A DNA stretch of 64,000 nucleotides from Myxococcus virescens (GTDB lineage: Bacteria; Myxococcota; Myxococcia; Myxococcales; Myxococcaceae), in contig NZ_FNAJ01000006.1 of assembly GCF_900101905.1 (NCBI RefSeq), forward strand, positions 372,021 to 436,020. Direction: 5' to 3'. Numbering within the stretch: position 1 is the first letter of the stretch; each line of letters begins with the position of its first letter. The notes below the pieces were generated by a model, which worked only from the letters and a program-made list of their open reading frames with translations, had not been told where the DNA came from and did not search any database. This document shows positions 42,743 through 51,692 of the stretch, piece after piece. The translations under genes were made by a program, and so were the position numbers.

Positions 42743-45700
42743 ATGCTGCGAGCACTCATCGCGTTCTGTGTCCGAAGCCGCCTGCCCGTCCTGCTGCTGA
42801 CGCTGGGCATCGGCCTCTTCGGTGTGAAGGCCTATCTCGAAACGCCCGTGGAGGCGTTTCCGGATGTCACCAATCTCCAAGTGAATGTCATCGCGCAGAT
42901 GCCTGGGCTGGCGCCCGAGGAAATCGAGCGGCAGGTGACGGTGCCCCTGGAGCGTGTGCTCAACGGCACGCCGGGCATGGTGCAGATGCGCAGCGAGAGC
43001 CTCTTCGGGCTGTCGCTCATCTTCCTCACCTTCGATGACGGCGTGGACCCGTTCAAGGCGCGCACCATCGTCGGGGAGCGCATGTCCAACGCGGACACGC
43101 CGGACGGCGCGGACGTGCGGCTGGCGCCCGAGGCCACGCCGCTGGGCAAGATCTACCAGTTCCGCGTGCTGAGCGACCGGCACACCCTCACCGAGACGCG
43201 CTCGGAGATGGAGTGGAACATCGCGCGGCACCTGCGCCAGGTGCCCGGCGTGGCGGACGTGCTCAGCCTGGGCGGCTTCCTCAAGGAGTTCCACGTCCAG
43301 GTGGACCCGTCGCGGCTGCTCGCGCACGAGCTGACGCTGGCGGACGTCACCGAGGCGCTGGAGCGCTCCAACCGCAACGTGGGCGGCGGCTTCCTGCGCC
43401 AGGGCGACCAGGAGTTGCTCATCCGCGGTGTGGGCTACCTGCGCAACGCGCGGGACGTGCAGGGCATCGTCCTCAAGAGCGAGGACGGCACGCCGGTGAC
43501 GGTGGGCGACGTGGCGCGGGTGGTGGCGTCGCACACGCCGCGTCGCGGCTCGGTGAGCCACAACCTGGACATGGACGTCACCGAAGGCGTCGTCCTGCTG
43601 CGCCGGGGCGAGAACCCCAGCACGGTGCTGGAGGGCGTGCACGCCAAGGTGGAGGAGCTGAACTCGCGGGTGCTGCCCAAGGGCATGCGCATCGAGCCCT
43701 TCTATGACCGGAACGACCTGGTGGGGCACACGCTGTCCACGGTGCACCACAACCTGCTGCACGGCGCGCTGCTGGTGGTGGCGGTGGCGTGGCTGTTCCT
43801 GCGCAGCCTGCGCTGCTCGCTCATCGTCGCGTCCGTCATCCCCCTGGCGCTGCTGACGGCCTTCATCGGCCTGAAGATGGTGGGCCTGCCCGCGAACCTC
43901 ATCTCCATGGGCGCCATCGACTTCGGCATCCTGGTGGATGGCGCGGTGGTGCTGGTGGAGAACGTGCTGCACGAGGCAGGGGTGCAGCGGCCCCGGCGGC
44001 GCAAGGAGATGCTGGGGCTCATCCTGCGCTCGGCGCTGGATGTGGCGCGGCCGACGTTCTTCGCGATGGCCATCATCATCGCCGCGCTCATCCCCGTCTT
44101 CACCCTGGAGCGCGTGGAGGGCCGCATCTTCCGGCCGCTGTCGCTGACGTACAGCTTCGCGCTGGTGGGCGCGCTCGTCTTCGCGCTGACGGTGGTGCCC
44201 GCGCTGTGCGCGCTGCTGCTTCGGCCGAAGGACGCGGAGGTGAAGGAGCCGAAGCTGCTCACCACGCTGCGGGAAGGCTACGGCCGCGCGGTGACGTGGC
44301 TGATGCCGCGCAAGCCGCTGGTGTTCGCGAGCATGGCGGCGCTGGTGCTCTTCACCGGCGTGGTGGGCTCGCGGGTGGGCAGTGAGTTCCTTCCGGAGCT
44401 GGACGAGGGCGACATCAACATCTTCGTGGAGATGCCGGCCAGCATCTCCCTGGGCAAGGGCGCGGACCTCCTCCTGGAGGTGCGGCGCAGGCTGCTGGAC
44501 TTCCCGGAGGTGAAGGAGGTGCTCGTCGAGCAGGGGCGCCCGGAGGACGGCACGGACAACGAGGCCGTCAATATGGGCAAGACGTTCGTCCGCTTCAACG
44601 CCGAGGAGACGTGGCGCAAGGGCTGGGACAAGGAGCGGCTGGTGCGGGAGATGCGCGCCTCGCTGCTGGAGATTCCAGGCGTCAGCTTCAACTTCTCGCA
44701 GCCCATCAAGGACAGCGTGGAGGAGGCCATCAGCGGCGTGCGCGGCAAGGTGGTGCTGAAGATTTTCGGCACGGACCTGGCGGCCATGCGCGGCACGCTG
44801 GAGCAGGCCGTCACGTCGCTGCAGAACGTGGAGGGCGTGGTGGACCTGGGGCTCTATCGAGACTCCAGCGTGCCGCAGCTCCAGGTGGTGCTGGACCGTC
44901 CCGCGCTGGCGCGTGCCGGCATCGACGTGTCCACCGCGCAGGACCTGGTGGAGACGGCCCTGGGTGGCCGGGTGGTGACGGAGCTGTGGGAGCAGGAGCG
45001 GCCCGTCCCGGTGCGTGTCATCCTGCCGGGCACGGAGCGTGACGACGAGGCGCGCATCGGCGGCATCCTGGTGCCCACCGCCAGTGGCGGACACGTCCCG
45101 CTGCGCGAGGTGGCGCGGCTGGAGAAGGCGCTGGGCCGCGCGAGCATCAACCGCGAGGCGAACAGCCGCACCCTGGCGCTGAAGTTCAACGTGGAGGGGC
45201 GCGACATGGGCTCCACCATCCAGGAGGCCATGGCCACCGTGGAGCGCGAGGTGACGGTGCCGGAGGGCACGTTCCTCAAGTGGGGCGGCGAGTTCGAGAA
45301 CCAGGAGCGCGCGCTGGGCCGGCTGGCGGTCATCGTGCCCATCTCCTTCCTGGTGGTGTTCGCGTTGCTCTACGCGGCGCTGGGCTCCATGCGGAGCGCG
45401 AGCGCGGTGCTGGCGGGGGCGCCCTTCGCGATGTGTGGCGGCGTGCTGGCGCTGGCCGTCACGGGCATCCCGTTGTCGGTGAGCGCGGCGGTGGGCTTCA
45501 TCACGCTGCTGGGGCAGGTGTGTCTGGCGTCGCTGCTGGTCGTGAGCGCGGTGGATGACCGGCGGAAGGCGGGGGAGTCCCTGGAGGCCGCGCTGCCGGC
45601 GGGCGCGTCCAGTCGCTTCCGCGCGGTGTTGATGACGGCGCTGCTGGCGATGCTGGGGTTGATGCCGGCGGCGCTCTCCAGCGGAGCGGGCAGCGAGACG

Positions 45701-45916
45701 CAGCGGCCCTTCGCGGTGGTCATCATCGGCGGACTGGTGACGGCGGTGCTGGTGTCGCTGTTCGCGCTGCCGGCCTTCTACTCCGTCATCGTAGGGAAGC
45801 ATGCCGCCTCCACGGGCTCGCGGGACGACGAGGACGAGGACCTGGACTCCGGCGTGGAGCACATCGGTTCCAAGGGGCACGGCGCGGAGCAGGGCACCGC
45901 GGGGGTGGCGGCGTGA
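42743..45916 (+). CDS. EpsL, CzcA-type RND efflux pump
   Basis: This 1057-residue inner-membrane pump has the RND layout of 12 helices and two large periplasmic loops. The helix-4 signature of the heavy-metal-efflux branch, DFGILVDGAVVLVEN, is at about 393-407. Its first periplasmic loop begins PVEAFPDVTNLQVNVIAQMPG as in CzcA, and ends before LAGAPFAMCGGVLALAVTG in the second half. It would export divalent metal or a related substrate using the proton gradient. It starts 21 bp after epsK and is followed by epsM. Why an efflux pump is in the EPS locus is not explained by sequence. Confidence 0.9.
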   Translation: MLRALIAFCVRSRLPVLLLTLGIGLFGVKAYLETPVEAFPDVTNLQVNVIAQMPGLAPEEIERQVTVPLERVLNGTPGMVQMRSESLFGLSLIFLTFDDGVDPFKARTIVGERMSNADTPDGADVRLAPEATPLGKIYQFRVLSDRHTLTETRSEMEWNIARHLRQVPGVADVLSLGGFLKEFHVQVDPSRLLAHELTLADVTEALERSNRNVGGGFLRQGDQELLIRGVGYLRNARDVQGIVLKSEDGTPVTVGDVARVVASHTPRRGSVSHNLDMDVTEGVVLLRRGENPSTVLEGVHAKVEELNSRVLPKGMRIEPFYDRNDLVGHTLSTVHHNLLHGALLVVAVAWLFLRSLRCSLIVASVIPLALLTAFIGLKMVGLPANLISMGAIDFGILVDGAVVLVENVLHEAGVQRPRRRKEMLGLILRSALDVARPTFFAMAIIIAALIPVFTLERVEGRIFRPLSLTYSFALVGALVFALTVVPALCALLLRPKDAEVKEPKLLTTLREGYGRAVTWLMPRKPLVFASMAALVLFTGVVGSRVGSEFLPELDEGDINIFVEMPASISLGKGADLLLEVRRRLLDFPEVKEVLVEQGRPEDGTDNEAVNMGKTFVRFNAEETWRKGWDKERLVREMRASLLEIPGVSFNFSQPIKDSVEEAISGVRGKVVLKIFGTDLAAMRGTLEQAVTSLQNVEGVVDLGLYRDSSVPQLQVVLDRPALARAGIDVSTAQDLVETALGGRVVTELWEQERPVPVRVILPGTERDDEARIGGILVPTASGGHVPLREVARLEKALGRASINREANSRTLALKFNVEGRDMGSTIQEAMATVEREVTVPEGTFLKWGGEFENQERALGRLAVIVPISFLVVFALLYAALGSMRSASAVLAGAPFAMCGGVLALAVTGIPLSVSAAVGFITLLGQVCLASLLVVSAVDDRRKAGESLEAALPAGASSRFRAVLMTALLAMLGLMPAALSSGAGSETQRPFAVVIIGGLVTAVLVSLFALPAFYSVIVGKHAASTGSRDDEDEDLDSGVEHIGSKGHGAEQGTAGVAA

Positions 45917-46342
45917 GGCGCTTCAACGGGACGGGCGCTCAGCGGGCGTCAGTGGTGGGGCCGCCAGGCGGGAGTGGTGGTGAGGCGCGGCTCGGAGGAC
46001 TCGCCGGCGGTCACTGGCGTCAGGGTGAGGTGGCGGCATGAGGCGCTTCATTGGGGCGAGAGTCCGGAGGTCTCCTGGTGGTGCACGGCGAGGCATGGCG
46101 GGCCGAAAGGCCCGGCACCGCTGGAGCATCGATGCTCTTCGGCGCGACGCCGTCTTCGGACCCGTTCTGCGAAGCGGTGTGCGTTCAGCGAACGGTGGCC
46201 TGAAGCGCTTCATGCCGGTGCGTGCCCACTGGGCGGTGCCGGAGACGGAGCCATGCGGTGCCAAGCGAGGTTTCAGCACAGAGGACGTTCCATGGTTGTC
46301 GTTGGTGTCGGAAGGCGATCAGGGCGAGGCGGAGGTGACGGA
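45917..46342. other. epsL-epsM spacer with repeated start-junction motif
   Basis: The motif GGTGGCGGCRTGAGGCGCTTCA occurs at the epsL end (about 45904) and again at about 46028. A diverged copy (GGTGACGGAATGAGGTACTTCA) forms the real epsM start. An ORF at 46038-46346 starts at one copy but has no family features and is probably a by-product. Confidence 0.5.
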
Positions 46343-47812
46343 ATGAGGTACTTCACCGCATGGGGTGTGCTGTGTCTGTTGATGGCCGGGCCTGCCCGGG
46401 CGGAGCAGGCCGATACTCCGTCGCCGGCGCGACTCACGCAGGAGCAGCGGCGGTCCGAGGCGACATCGCCGGACCGGCTTGCTCAGGAGCAGCGGCGGTC
46501 CGATACGCCGCCTCCAGGTCGATTCGCGTTGGCGCAGAACCGGTCGGATACCCCGCCGGACCGACTCCTGCTCGCGCAGACGCGGTCCGATACTCCTCGG
46601 GACTCACTCACGCAGGAGCAGCGGCGGTCCGAGGAGGCGCCTCCGGAGCACATCACGTTGGAGCAGGCGCTGTCGCTGTTGGACGAGCGCAGCCCGTGGG
46701 CCTTGGCGGAGCGCTCGCGCATTGCCGTAGCGGCGGCGGACCGCATCGAGGCGAGCATCCTGCCCAATCCCTCGTTCAGCTACGGAACGCAGCTCCTGGC
46801 CGCGGGCGTGAACACCGGTTCGTCGGTGGTGCACGAGCTGTCGCTGGAACAGCCCCTGATGATTTTCGGGCAGCGCGGCGTGCGCCGCGAGCTGGCGGAG
46901 CGCAACGTGTCCGCCGAGCAGGCGCGCGTGAACGCCTCACTGGCGGAGCGCGCGCTGGCCGTGCGCGAGGCCTTCGCGGCGCTGCTGACGAACCAGGAGG
47001 AACTGCGCGTGCTGGAGGAGACGGCGGTGGACCTGGGGCGCGTGGAGAAGGTGGTGAAGGGCCGGGCGGCGGCGGGTGACTCCAGCCGTTATGACGTGGA
47101 GCGCATCGAGGTGGAGAGCCGCGCGCTGGAGGTGGAGGTGTTGAACGCGCGCGCCAACGTGGCCGACGCCTCCGGACGGCTGGCCGCGTTGCTCGGCATG
47201 GAAGGGTGGCACCCGAAGGCGCAGGGCTCGTTGCGGACCACCGAATCCCTGCCAGACCTGCCGCTCCTGTGGGAGTCCGCCCAGCAGCGCCGGCCGTCGC
47301 TGGTGGCGGCGCGCGCGCGGCAGGCTGTGGCACGAGGTGGTCTGGACGTGGCCCGCAGGGAGCGGCTGCCGGTGCCATCCGTGGCGGCGGGGGTCCTGTT
47401 CACCCGGAACGAGCAGAGCACCATCGCCCTGGTGGGCGTGGGACTGCCGTTGCCGCTCTTCGACCGGAACCAGGGCGCCGTGGCCCGCGCGTCCGCGGAG
47501 ATGCAGGCCGAGGCCCGCGCACTGGAAGCGGAGCTGGCCGAGGCCCGCGCGGAGCTGTCCCGGGCTCACGCCGTCCTGGAGGGACGCAAGGGCGCGTTGG
47601 CGCGGCTGGAGCATGACGTGGTGGAGCGGCTGCCCACGGTGCGCCGGATGGCCGAGGACGCCTACCGCGAGGGGCGCGGAGGCATCCTGGAGTTGCTGGA
47701 CGCGTTCCGCTCGCTCAAGGACATGCGAGTGCTTCACCTGAAGCAGCAGGAGACGGTGAAGCTCGCTGAGGCTTCGGTGCTCTTCGCGGCGGGGCTGGAC
47801 ACGGCGCGCTGA
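46343..47812 (+). CDS. EpsM, TolC/CzcC-type outer-membrane efflux protein
   Basis: This 489-residue protein has a signal peptide (CLLMAGPARA) and then, unusually, about 85 residues of tandem repeats of some 18-20 residues. The repeat core is (Q/L)EQRRS-(E/D)-xxP-x-R, in about five copies. Residues from about 105 are an outer-membrane-factor domain: ITLEQALSLLDERSPWALAER, then coiled-coil helices, ALLTNQEELRVLEETAVDLGRVE and a duplicated second half. It would form the outer-membrane duct for EpsK-EpsL. The ATG at 46343 has ggaggtgacgga just upstream. Confidence 0.88.
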   Translation: MRYFTAWGVLCLLMAGPARAEQADTPSPARLTQEQRRSEATSPDRLAQEQRRSDTPPPGRFALAQNRSDTPPDRLLLAQTRSDTPRDSLTQEQRRSEEAPPEHITLEQALSLLDERSPWALAERSRIAVAAADRIEASILPNPSFSYGTQLLAAGVNTGSSVVHELSLEQPLMIFGQRGVRRELAERNVSAEQARVNASLAERALAVREAFAALLTNQEELRVLEETAVDLGRVEKVVKGRAAAGDSSRYDVERIEVESRALEVEVLNARANVADASGRLAALLGMEGWHPKAQGSLRTTESLPDLPLLWESAQQRRPSLVAARARQAVARGGLDVARRERLPVPSVAAGVLFTRNEQSTIALVGVGLPLPLFDRNQGAVARASAEMQAEARALEAELAEARAELSRAHAVLEGRKGALARLEHDVVERLPTVRRMAEDAYREGRGGILELLDAFRSLKDMRVLHLKQQETVKLAEASVLFAAGLDTAR

Positions 47813-47826
47813 CGGGAGCTTGCGCT

Positions 47827-47876
47827 CGCGCCTGGCGGAGGTACCCCGCGCATGGTGGGGCATCACGCCAGGCGCG
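47827..47876. terminator. Hairpin after epsM
   Basis: CGCGCCTGGCG at 47827-47837 pairs perfectly with 47866-47876 across a 28-nt loop. A related hairpin (49185-49193 with 49207-49215) lies after the VWA gene. No clear U-tract follows; it is plausible as a transcript end for epsM. Confidence 0.5.
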
Positions 47877-47886
47877 GGCATGGGGT

Positions 47887-47964
47887 TCAGGGCAGGGTGG
47901 GCACGCGGTCGAAGTCCATGGTGCTCACGGGCGCGAAGGCCTCGAAGCGTTCCTCGCGGTGGTC
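47887..47964 (-). pseudogene. Duplicated 3' end of the VWA gene
   Basis: These 78 bp match 49226-49303, the last codons of the VWA-domain gene, with one mismatch by eye. The copy is cut off from any open frame. It implies that the VWA gene originally ended here, next to and convergent with epsM, and that what now lies between was inserted with duplication of this end. Confidence 0.8.
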
Positions 47965-48003
47965 TCAGTAGGTCGCCAGAAGTTCCGAGCCCAATCCCGG
48001 TCG

Positions 48004-48215
48004 CATGCACAACTTCTGGGAGATGCGACCGGCAAGGAGCCCTGCCGAACTGGGGCTGGCAGCAGATGACAGGCGGGAGCTGGAGTAGCCGCTGCGGCAG
48101 GCACGCGACGCTCGCCACTTCCGTCGCCTTCTGGCCATCAAGCGCATCGCAGAGGGCAAGGGCCCTGGCGAAGCTGCGCACCTGGCGGCTGCTGGACATC
48201 TCGTCCCAGGGAGCC
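48004..48215 (+). pseudogene. IS630-type transposase remnant
   Basis: In one plus-strand frame, HNFWEMRPARSPAELGL and then ADDRRELE-stop-PLRQARDARHFRRLLAIKR can be read, continuing AEGKGPGEAAHLAA. The segment RDARHFRRLLAIKRIAEGK resembles the N-terminal winged-helix part of IS630-family transposases (AxxxDARxxRRLLALxxLAEG). There is an in-frame stop and the rest of the enzyme, including the DDE residues, is absent. It lies in the inserted segment beside the alpha/beta hydrolase. Confidence 0.5.
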
Positions 48216-48286
48216 CTCCGCAAGGCAGGCTGCCTCGTCGAGGGCTTCTGGCTGCGCGATGGGTTAGAGAATTTCTGGAGACCTCC

Positions 48287-49084
48287 TTAGGTCAGCTCGC
48301 GCAAGAACGGCACGACCACGGCGCCCAGTCGCTCGGGTTGATCAAACGGAAGACCGTGGGCGGCGTTCTGTACCTGTTCGATTCGCACACGTGGGTTGAG
48401 GCTCCGCAGTTCCATTGCCATCTCGAGCGTGACGACGGGGCTGCGGTCTCCAATGACGAGGAGGGTCGGGACGTCAATCGCGCTCACCACGTCGCGATAC
48501 TCGGGGTTGGGCGGCGTGAGAACGTCGAAGGCACCCAGGCGGGTGTTCAGTCTCGCCTCTGCAAGAAGGTCGATGATTTCGGGCGAGCGATGCGGGTTGC
48601 GGGCTCGGGCCTGTGCAACGAGGTCAGACTTGTGCAAGCCGAGGGCCCGGCGGTGTTGGTCGGCGACGTCGCTGTCGCGCACCTCGCGTTGGCGCTCGGG
48701 GCTCAAGAATGTCGGGTCAACCAGGATGAGGCCGCGGAGGCCCCCCGTCCCTCGACTCGCCACCACCGCGGCGGTCATTCCGCCCATCGAGTGGCCAAGC
48801 AGGACCGGGCTAGAGAGCTCCAGGCCGCGGATGAGGCCCACGACGTCGTTCGCGTGGTCGTCGTACCGGTAGCTGTGGTGAGGCGTGCTCGAACCGCCGT
48901 GTCCTCTGGCGTCGGGCATGACGACGTCGAATTCACCTTCGAGCACACGCGCCAAAGGAGTCCAGCAGGCGCCGTTCCCCATCAGTCCATGGAGCAGAAC
49001 GACGGGAGGGTTGGCGCCTCCGGTCCGGAGGTAGTGAATGTTGATGCCGTTCGTTTCGCGGACTCCACTCACCCAGGTCGTCAT
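48287..49084 (-). CDS. Alpha/beta-hydrolase
   Basis: This 265-residue protein has the alpha/beta-hydrolase fold. The oxyanion segment is VVLLHGLMGNGACW (about 29-42), the nucleophile elbow is LLGHSMGGMTAAV (GHSMG, about 97) and an Asp is in LLVIGDRSPVVTLEMA. The catalytic His is in VQNAAHGLPFDQPERL. The closest group in shape is esterases and haloalkane-dehalogenase-like enzymes; the substrate is unknown. The ATG at 49084 has aggaacagctcc upstream. It lies in the inserted segment between the two copies of the VWA-gene end. Confidence 0.85.
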   Translation of the reverse strand: MTTWVSGVRETNGINIHYLRTGGANPPVVLLHGLMGNGACWTPLARVLEGEFDVVMPDARGHGGSSTPHHSYRYDDHANDVVGLIRGLELSSPVLLGHSMGGMTAAVVASRGTGGLRGLILVDPTFLSPERQREVRDSDVADQHRRALGLHKSDLVAQARARNPHRSPEIIDLLAEARLNTRLGAFDVLTPPNPEYRDVVSAIDVPTLLVIGDRSPVVTLEMAMELRSLNPRVRIEQVQNAAHGLPFDQPERLGAVVVPFLRELT

Positions 49085-49225
49085 GGAGCTGTTCCTAGCT
49101 GATCTCGAGGCCAGCTTCCCGCGAGCCAGCGCCCTGGGTGCCCTACTGGCGAAGGCCTCGGTGCCCTGAGGAATGGGCGCCGCCCGCGCCTGGCGGAAGG
49201 ACCGCACCAGGCGCGTGCGCGGGAC

Positions 49226-51328
49226 TCAGGGCAGGGTGGGCACGCGGTCGAAGTCCATGGTGCTCACGGGCGCGAAGGCCTCGAAGCGGTCCTCGCGGTG
49301 GTCCAGGGCGCGGGCCTTCTGGATGAGGGCGCCCAGCTCCGTCACGTCATCGCGGGCCTTCAGCGGTTCGCCAATCTCCTCCCAGAAGGAGAACAGGGCG
49401 TCGTAGGTCAGCGGGCGCACCCAGTAGGAGCCACGCAGCTTCTCCGCGAAGGCGGCGGCCACATAGGACAGGCGCGTGGGCGGCGTGGCGCGGCCGTAGG
49501 TGGGACGGAGGACGCTCGACGGCAGGGGCTTCTCAATGAGCTTCGAGTCCCCGCCCTCCGGCGCCTTGTACCGGATGCGCAGCGTGCCGAAGGACGCGGA
49601 GGGCTCGGTCAGCTTCACCTCGTAGAGCGCGGTGACGGCGTGGCCCGCGCCGATTTCACCCGCGTCCACGCGGTCATCGGCGAACTGCTCCTTGGTGAGC
49701 ATGCGGTTCTCGTAGCCGAGCAGCCGGTAGTGGGACACGGCCTGCGGGTTGAACTCCATCTGGAGCTTCACGTCCTTGGCCACCACCTGGAGCGTGCCGG
49801 TGAGGTCGCGCACGAAGATGCGGTGCGCCTCTTCAATCCGGTCCACGTAGGCGTAGTTGCCCTCGCCCACCTGGGACAGGCGCTCCATCAACACGTCGTT
49901 GTAGTTGCCCATGCCGAAGCCGACGGTGGACAGGGTGATGCCCTTCGCCGCGCGCGCACGGATGCGCTCCCAGATGCTGTTGGCGTCGGTGAGCCCGGTG
50001 TTGGCCACGCCGTCCGAGCAGAGGATGACGCGGTTGATGCCGCCCTCCACGAGGTGGGAGGCCGCGAGCGAATAGCCCATCTCCAGGCCCGCCTGGGCGT
50101 TGGTGGAGCCCTCGGTGTGTAGGCTGTCGATGGCGGCGCGGATGACGTGTGCGTGCACGGCGCTGGTGGGCTCCAGCACCAGGCGCGCGGTGGAGCCGTA
50201 CACGACGATGGAGACCTGGTCGCGCTCATCCAGTCCGTTCACGAGCAGGTGCAGTGCGCGCTTCACCAGGCCCAGCCGGTTCTCCAGGTTCATGGAGCCG
50301 GACACGTCGATGACGAAGACGAGGTGGCTCGGCTTGCGCTGCGGGCGGCTGACCTCCCGCGCTTTCACGCCGACGTGGACCACGTGGTAGCCCTTGCGCA
50401 CGGGGGACGGAAACCCTTCCACCTGGACGCTGAAGGGCGCGCTGCCCTGGTGCGCGTAGCCGTAGTCGAAGGTGTTGACGAACTCCTCCACGCGGACGGC
50501 CTGTTCATTGGGCAGACCGCCGCGCTCCAGGTAGGCCCGCGTCAGGGTGTACGACGCGGAATCCGTGTCGACGGAGAAGGTGGAGAAGCGCTCCTCCTCC
50601 GTGTTGACGGTGGGATTGACCCCGTACCCCTGGAAGTACATGTGGAAGGGGGAGATCGGCGTGGGCGCCACTGCGGGTGCAGGAGGCTCGACATCCCTGC
50701 GGACGAACCGAGGCGTGCTCTGAGGCTTCGGGGGGCCCGGACGGCCCAGCGGCTGCGCGGGCAGGGTGGACGCCGGTGGACCGTTGAGGGACACACCGTG
50801 GGGGCGACTCATCGCATCGGGGGGCTCGTAGACGCGGGTCGCGCCAGTCCGGCCGCCCGGACGGGCGACAGCGACGCGCTTGATGAACTCCTGGTCGACG
50901 TTCACGCCCATGGTCGTGGAGCCCACGTCGATGGTCGGTGGAGCGCCGACGACACCTACCAGCTCCGCGGGTAGAGCTGAGAGGAGTTCCACGTCGACCC
51001 GGATGGTCCGGTCGAGACGCAGTTGGATGGCCGAGCGTGTGTAGGGCTTGAACCCTTCCTTCTCGAACGTGAGCGTGTACTCACCCGGTGGGAGCTGCGG
51101 GATGCGGTAGCTCCCTTGTGCATTGGTCGAGACTCTCAATTCCCCCTGGAGGTTGGGGGAACTCGCGGTCACGACAGCATTGGCGACGGGAACGCGCCGA
51201 TATGCGTTACGCACCGTCCCGATGATGGTGCTGGTGTTCGGATGTCCGCCGGCATCGGGTTGGGCCAGGGAGGGAAGGGCGAACAACAGCAGGAAGACGC
51301 ACCGCACACTGCGAGCGACGGAATGCAT
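49226..51328 (-). CDS. VWA-domain (YfbK-like) secreted protein with N-terminal receptor-like domains
   Basis: This 700-residue protein has a signal peptide (FLLLFALPSLAQ) and a carboxypeptidase-regulatory-type beta domain (TVRNAYRRVPVANAVVTASS, then GSYRIPQLPPGEYTLTFEKEGF). A short plug-like stretch follows (DVGSTTMGVNVDQEFIKRV) that recalls TonB-receptor plugs, and a Pro-rich linker. The YfbK-type N-region (FSTFSVDTDSASYTLTRAYLERG) precedes a VWA domain with MIDAS motif FVIDVSGSM (about 350), T in LHTEGSTNAQAG and D in CSDGVANTG, all present. A DUF3520-like C-terminus ends it. VWA domains bind metal and protein partners. In some Myxococcus genomes such a gene follows epsM, but its function in EPS is unknown. 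Confidence 0.85.
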   Translation of the reverse strand: MHSVARSVRCVFLLLFALPSLAQPDAGGHPNTSTIIGTVRNAYRRVPVANAVVTASSPNLQGELRVSTNAQGSYRIPQLPPGEYTLTFEKEGFKPYTRSAIQLRLDRTIRVDVELLSALPAELVGVVGAPPTIDVGSTTMGVNVDQEFIKRVAVARPGGRTGATRVYEPPDAMSRPHGVSLNGPPASTLPAQPLGRPGPPKPQSTPRFVRRDVEPPAPAVAPTPISPFHMYFQGYGVNPTVNTEEERFSTFSVDTDSASYTLTRAYLERGGLPNEQAVRVEEFVNTFDYGYAHQGSAPFSVQVEGFPSPVRKGYHVVHVGVKAREVSRPQRKPSHLVFVIDVSGSMNLENRLGLVKRALHLLVNGLDERDQVSIVVYGSTARLVLEPTSAVHAHVIRAAIDSLHTEGSTNAQAGLEMGYSLAASHLVEGGINRVILCSDGVANTGLTDANSIWERIRARAAKGITLSTVGFGMGNYNDVLMERLSQVGEGNYAYVDRIEEAHRIFVRDLTGTLQVVAKDVKLQMEFNPQAVSHYRLLGYENRMLTKEQFADDRVDAGEIGAGHAVTALYEVKLTEPSASFGTLRIRYKAPEGGDSKLIEKPLPSSVLRPTYGRATPPTRLSYVAAAFAEKLRGSYWVRPLTYDALFSFWEEIGEPLKARDDVTELGALIQKARALDHREDRFEAFAPVSTMDFDRVPTLP

Positions 51329-51410
51329 CGTGGGCCACCTCGGAGGAACAAGAGGTGGCCATCTTCCAGAGAGCGCTCGTGACGAACGTCATGGGCGCCT
51401 CGCCTCTTCA

Positions 51411-51692
51411 TCACGGTTCCAGCATCAATCGCGCGCCAGGGTGCCGGGGCTGGAACGGGTCTGGGTGGGCCGCCAAGACAGTCGCCACGTCGAGAACCTC
51501 CGTGGGCTCCGTGGTGAACCTGAGCCGTTGGAGGAGCAGGCGGGTCAACGCCGGTGGACATCGAGAGCTGCTGGCAACGCTCGACACCTCGCGTGAAGGC
51601 ATCGCCCGCGAGCAGGCCCGAGCTCCATCCACGCATCACGATGCCGAGGTCATCGCCGCGTTGATGTCCGGCAGGTCAATGGGAAGGGGCAT
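51411..51692 (-). pseudogene. Probable frameshifted gene
   Basis: The ATG at 51692 starts MPLPIDLPDINAAMTSAS and stops at once. Two other minus frames then carry SSGLLAGDAFTRGVERCQQL and, to a stop at 51411, LLLQRLRFTTEPTEVLDVAT followed by ARLMLEP. Joined, these read as one protein of about 90 residues broken by two frameshifts. The start overlaps the end of the next gene upstream by 17 bp. The family is not recognised. Sequence error cannot be excluded. Confidence 0.35.

Noticed and set aside
42737..45880. Minus-strand open frame of 1047 codons opposite epsL
   Set aside because: It is His/Arg/Gln/Leu-rich, has no ribosome site or domain, and mirrors the codon pattern of the RND gene; a high-GC shadow.
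46038..46346. ORF of 102 codons before epsM, overlapping its ATG
   Set aside because: Starts at a duplicated start motif and has no protein features; overlap with epsM fits chance.
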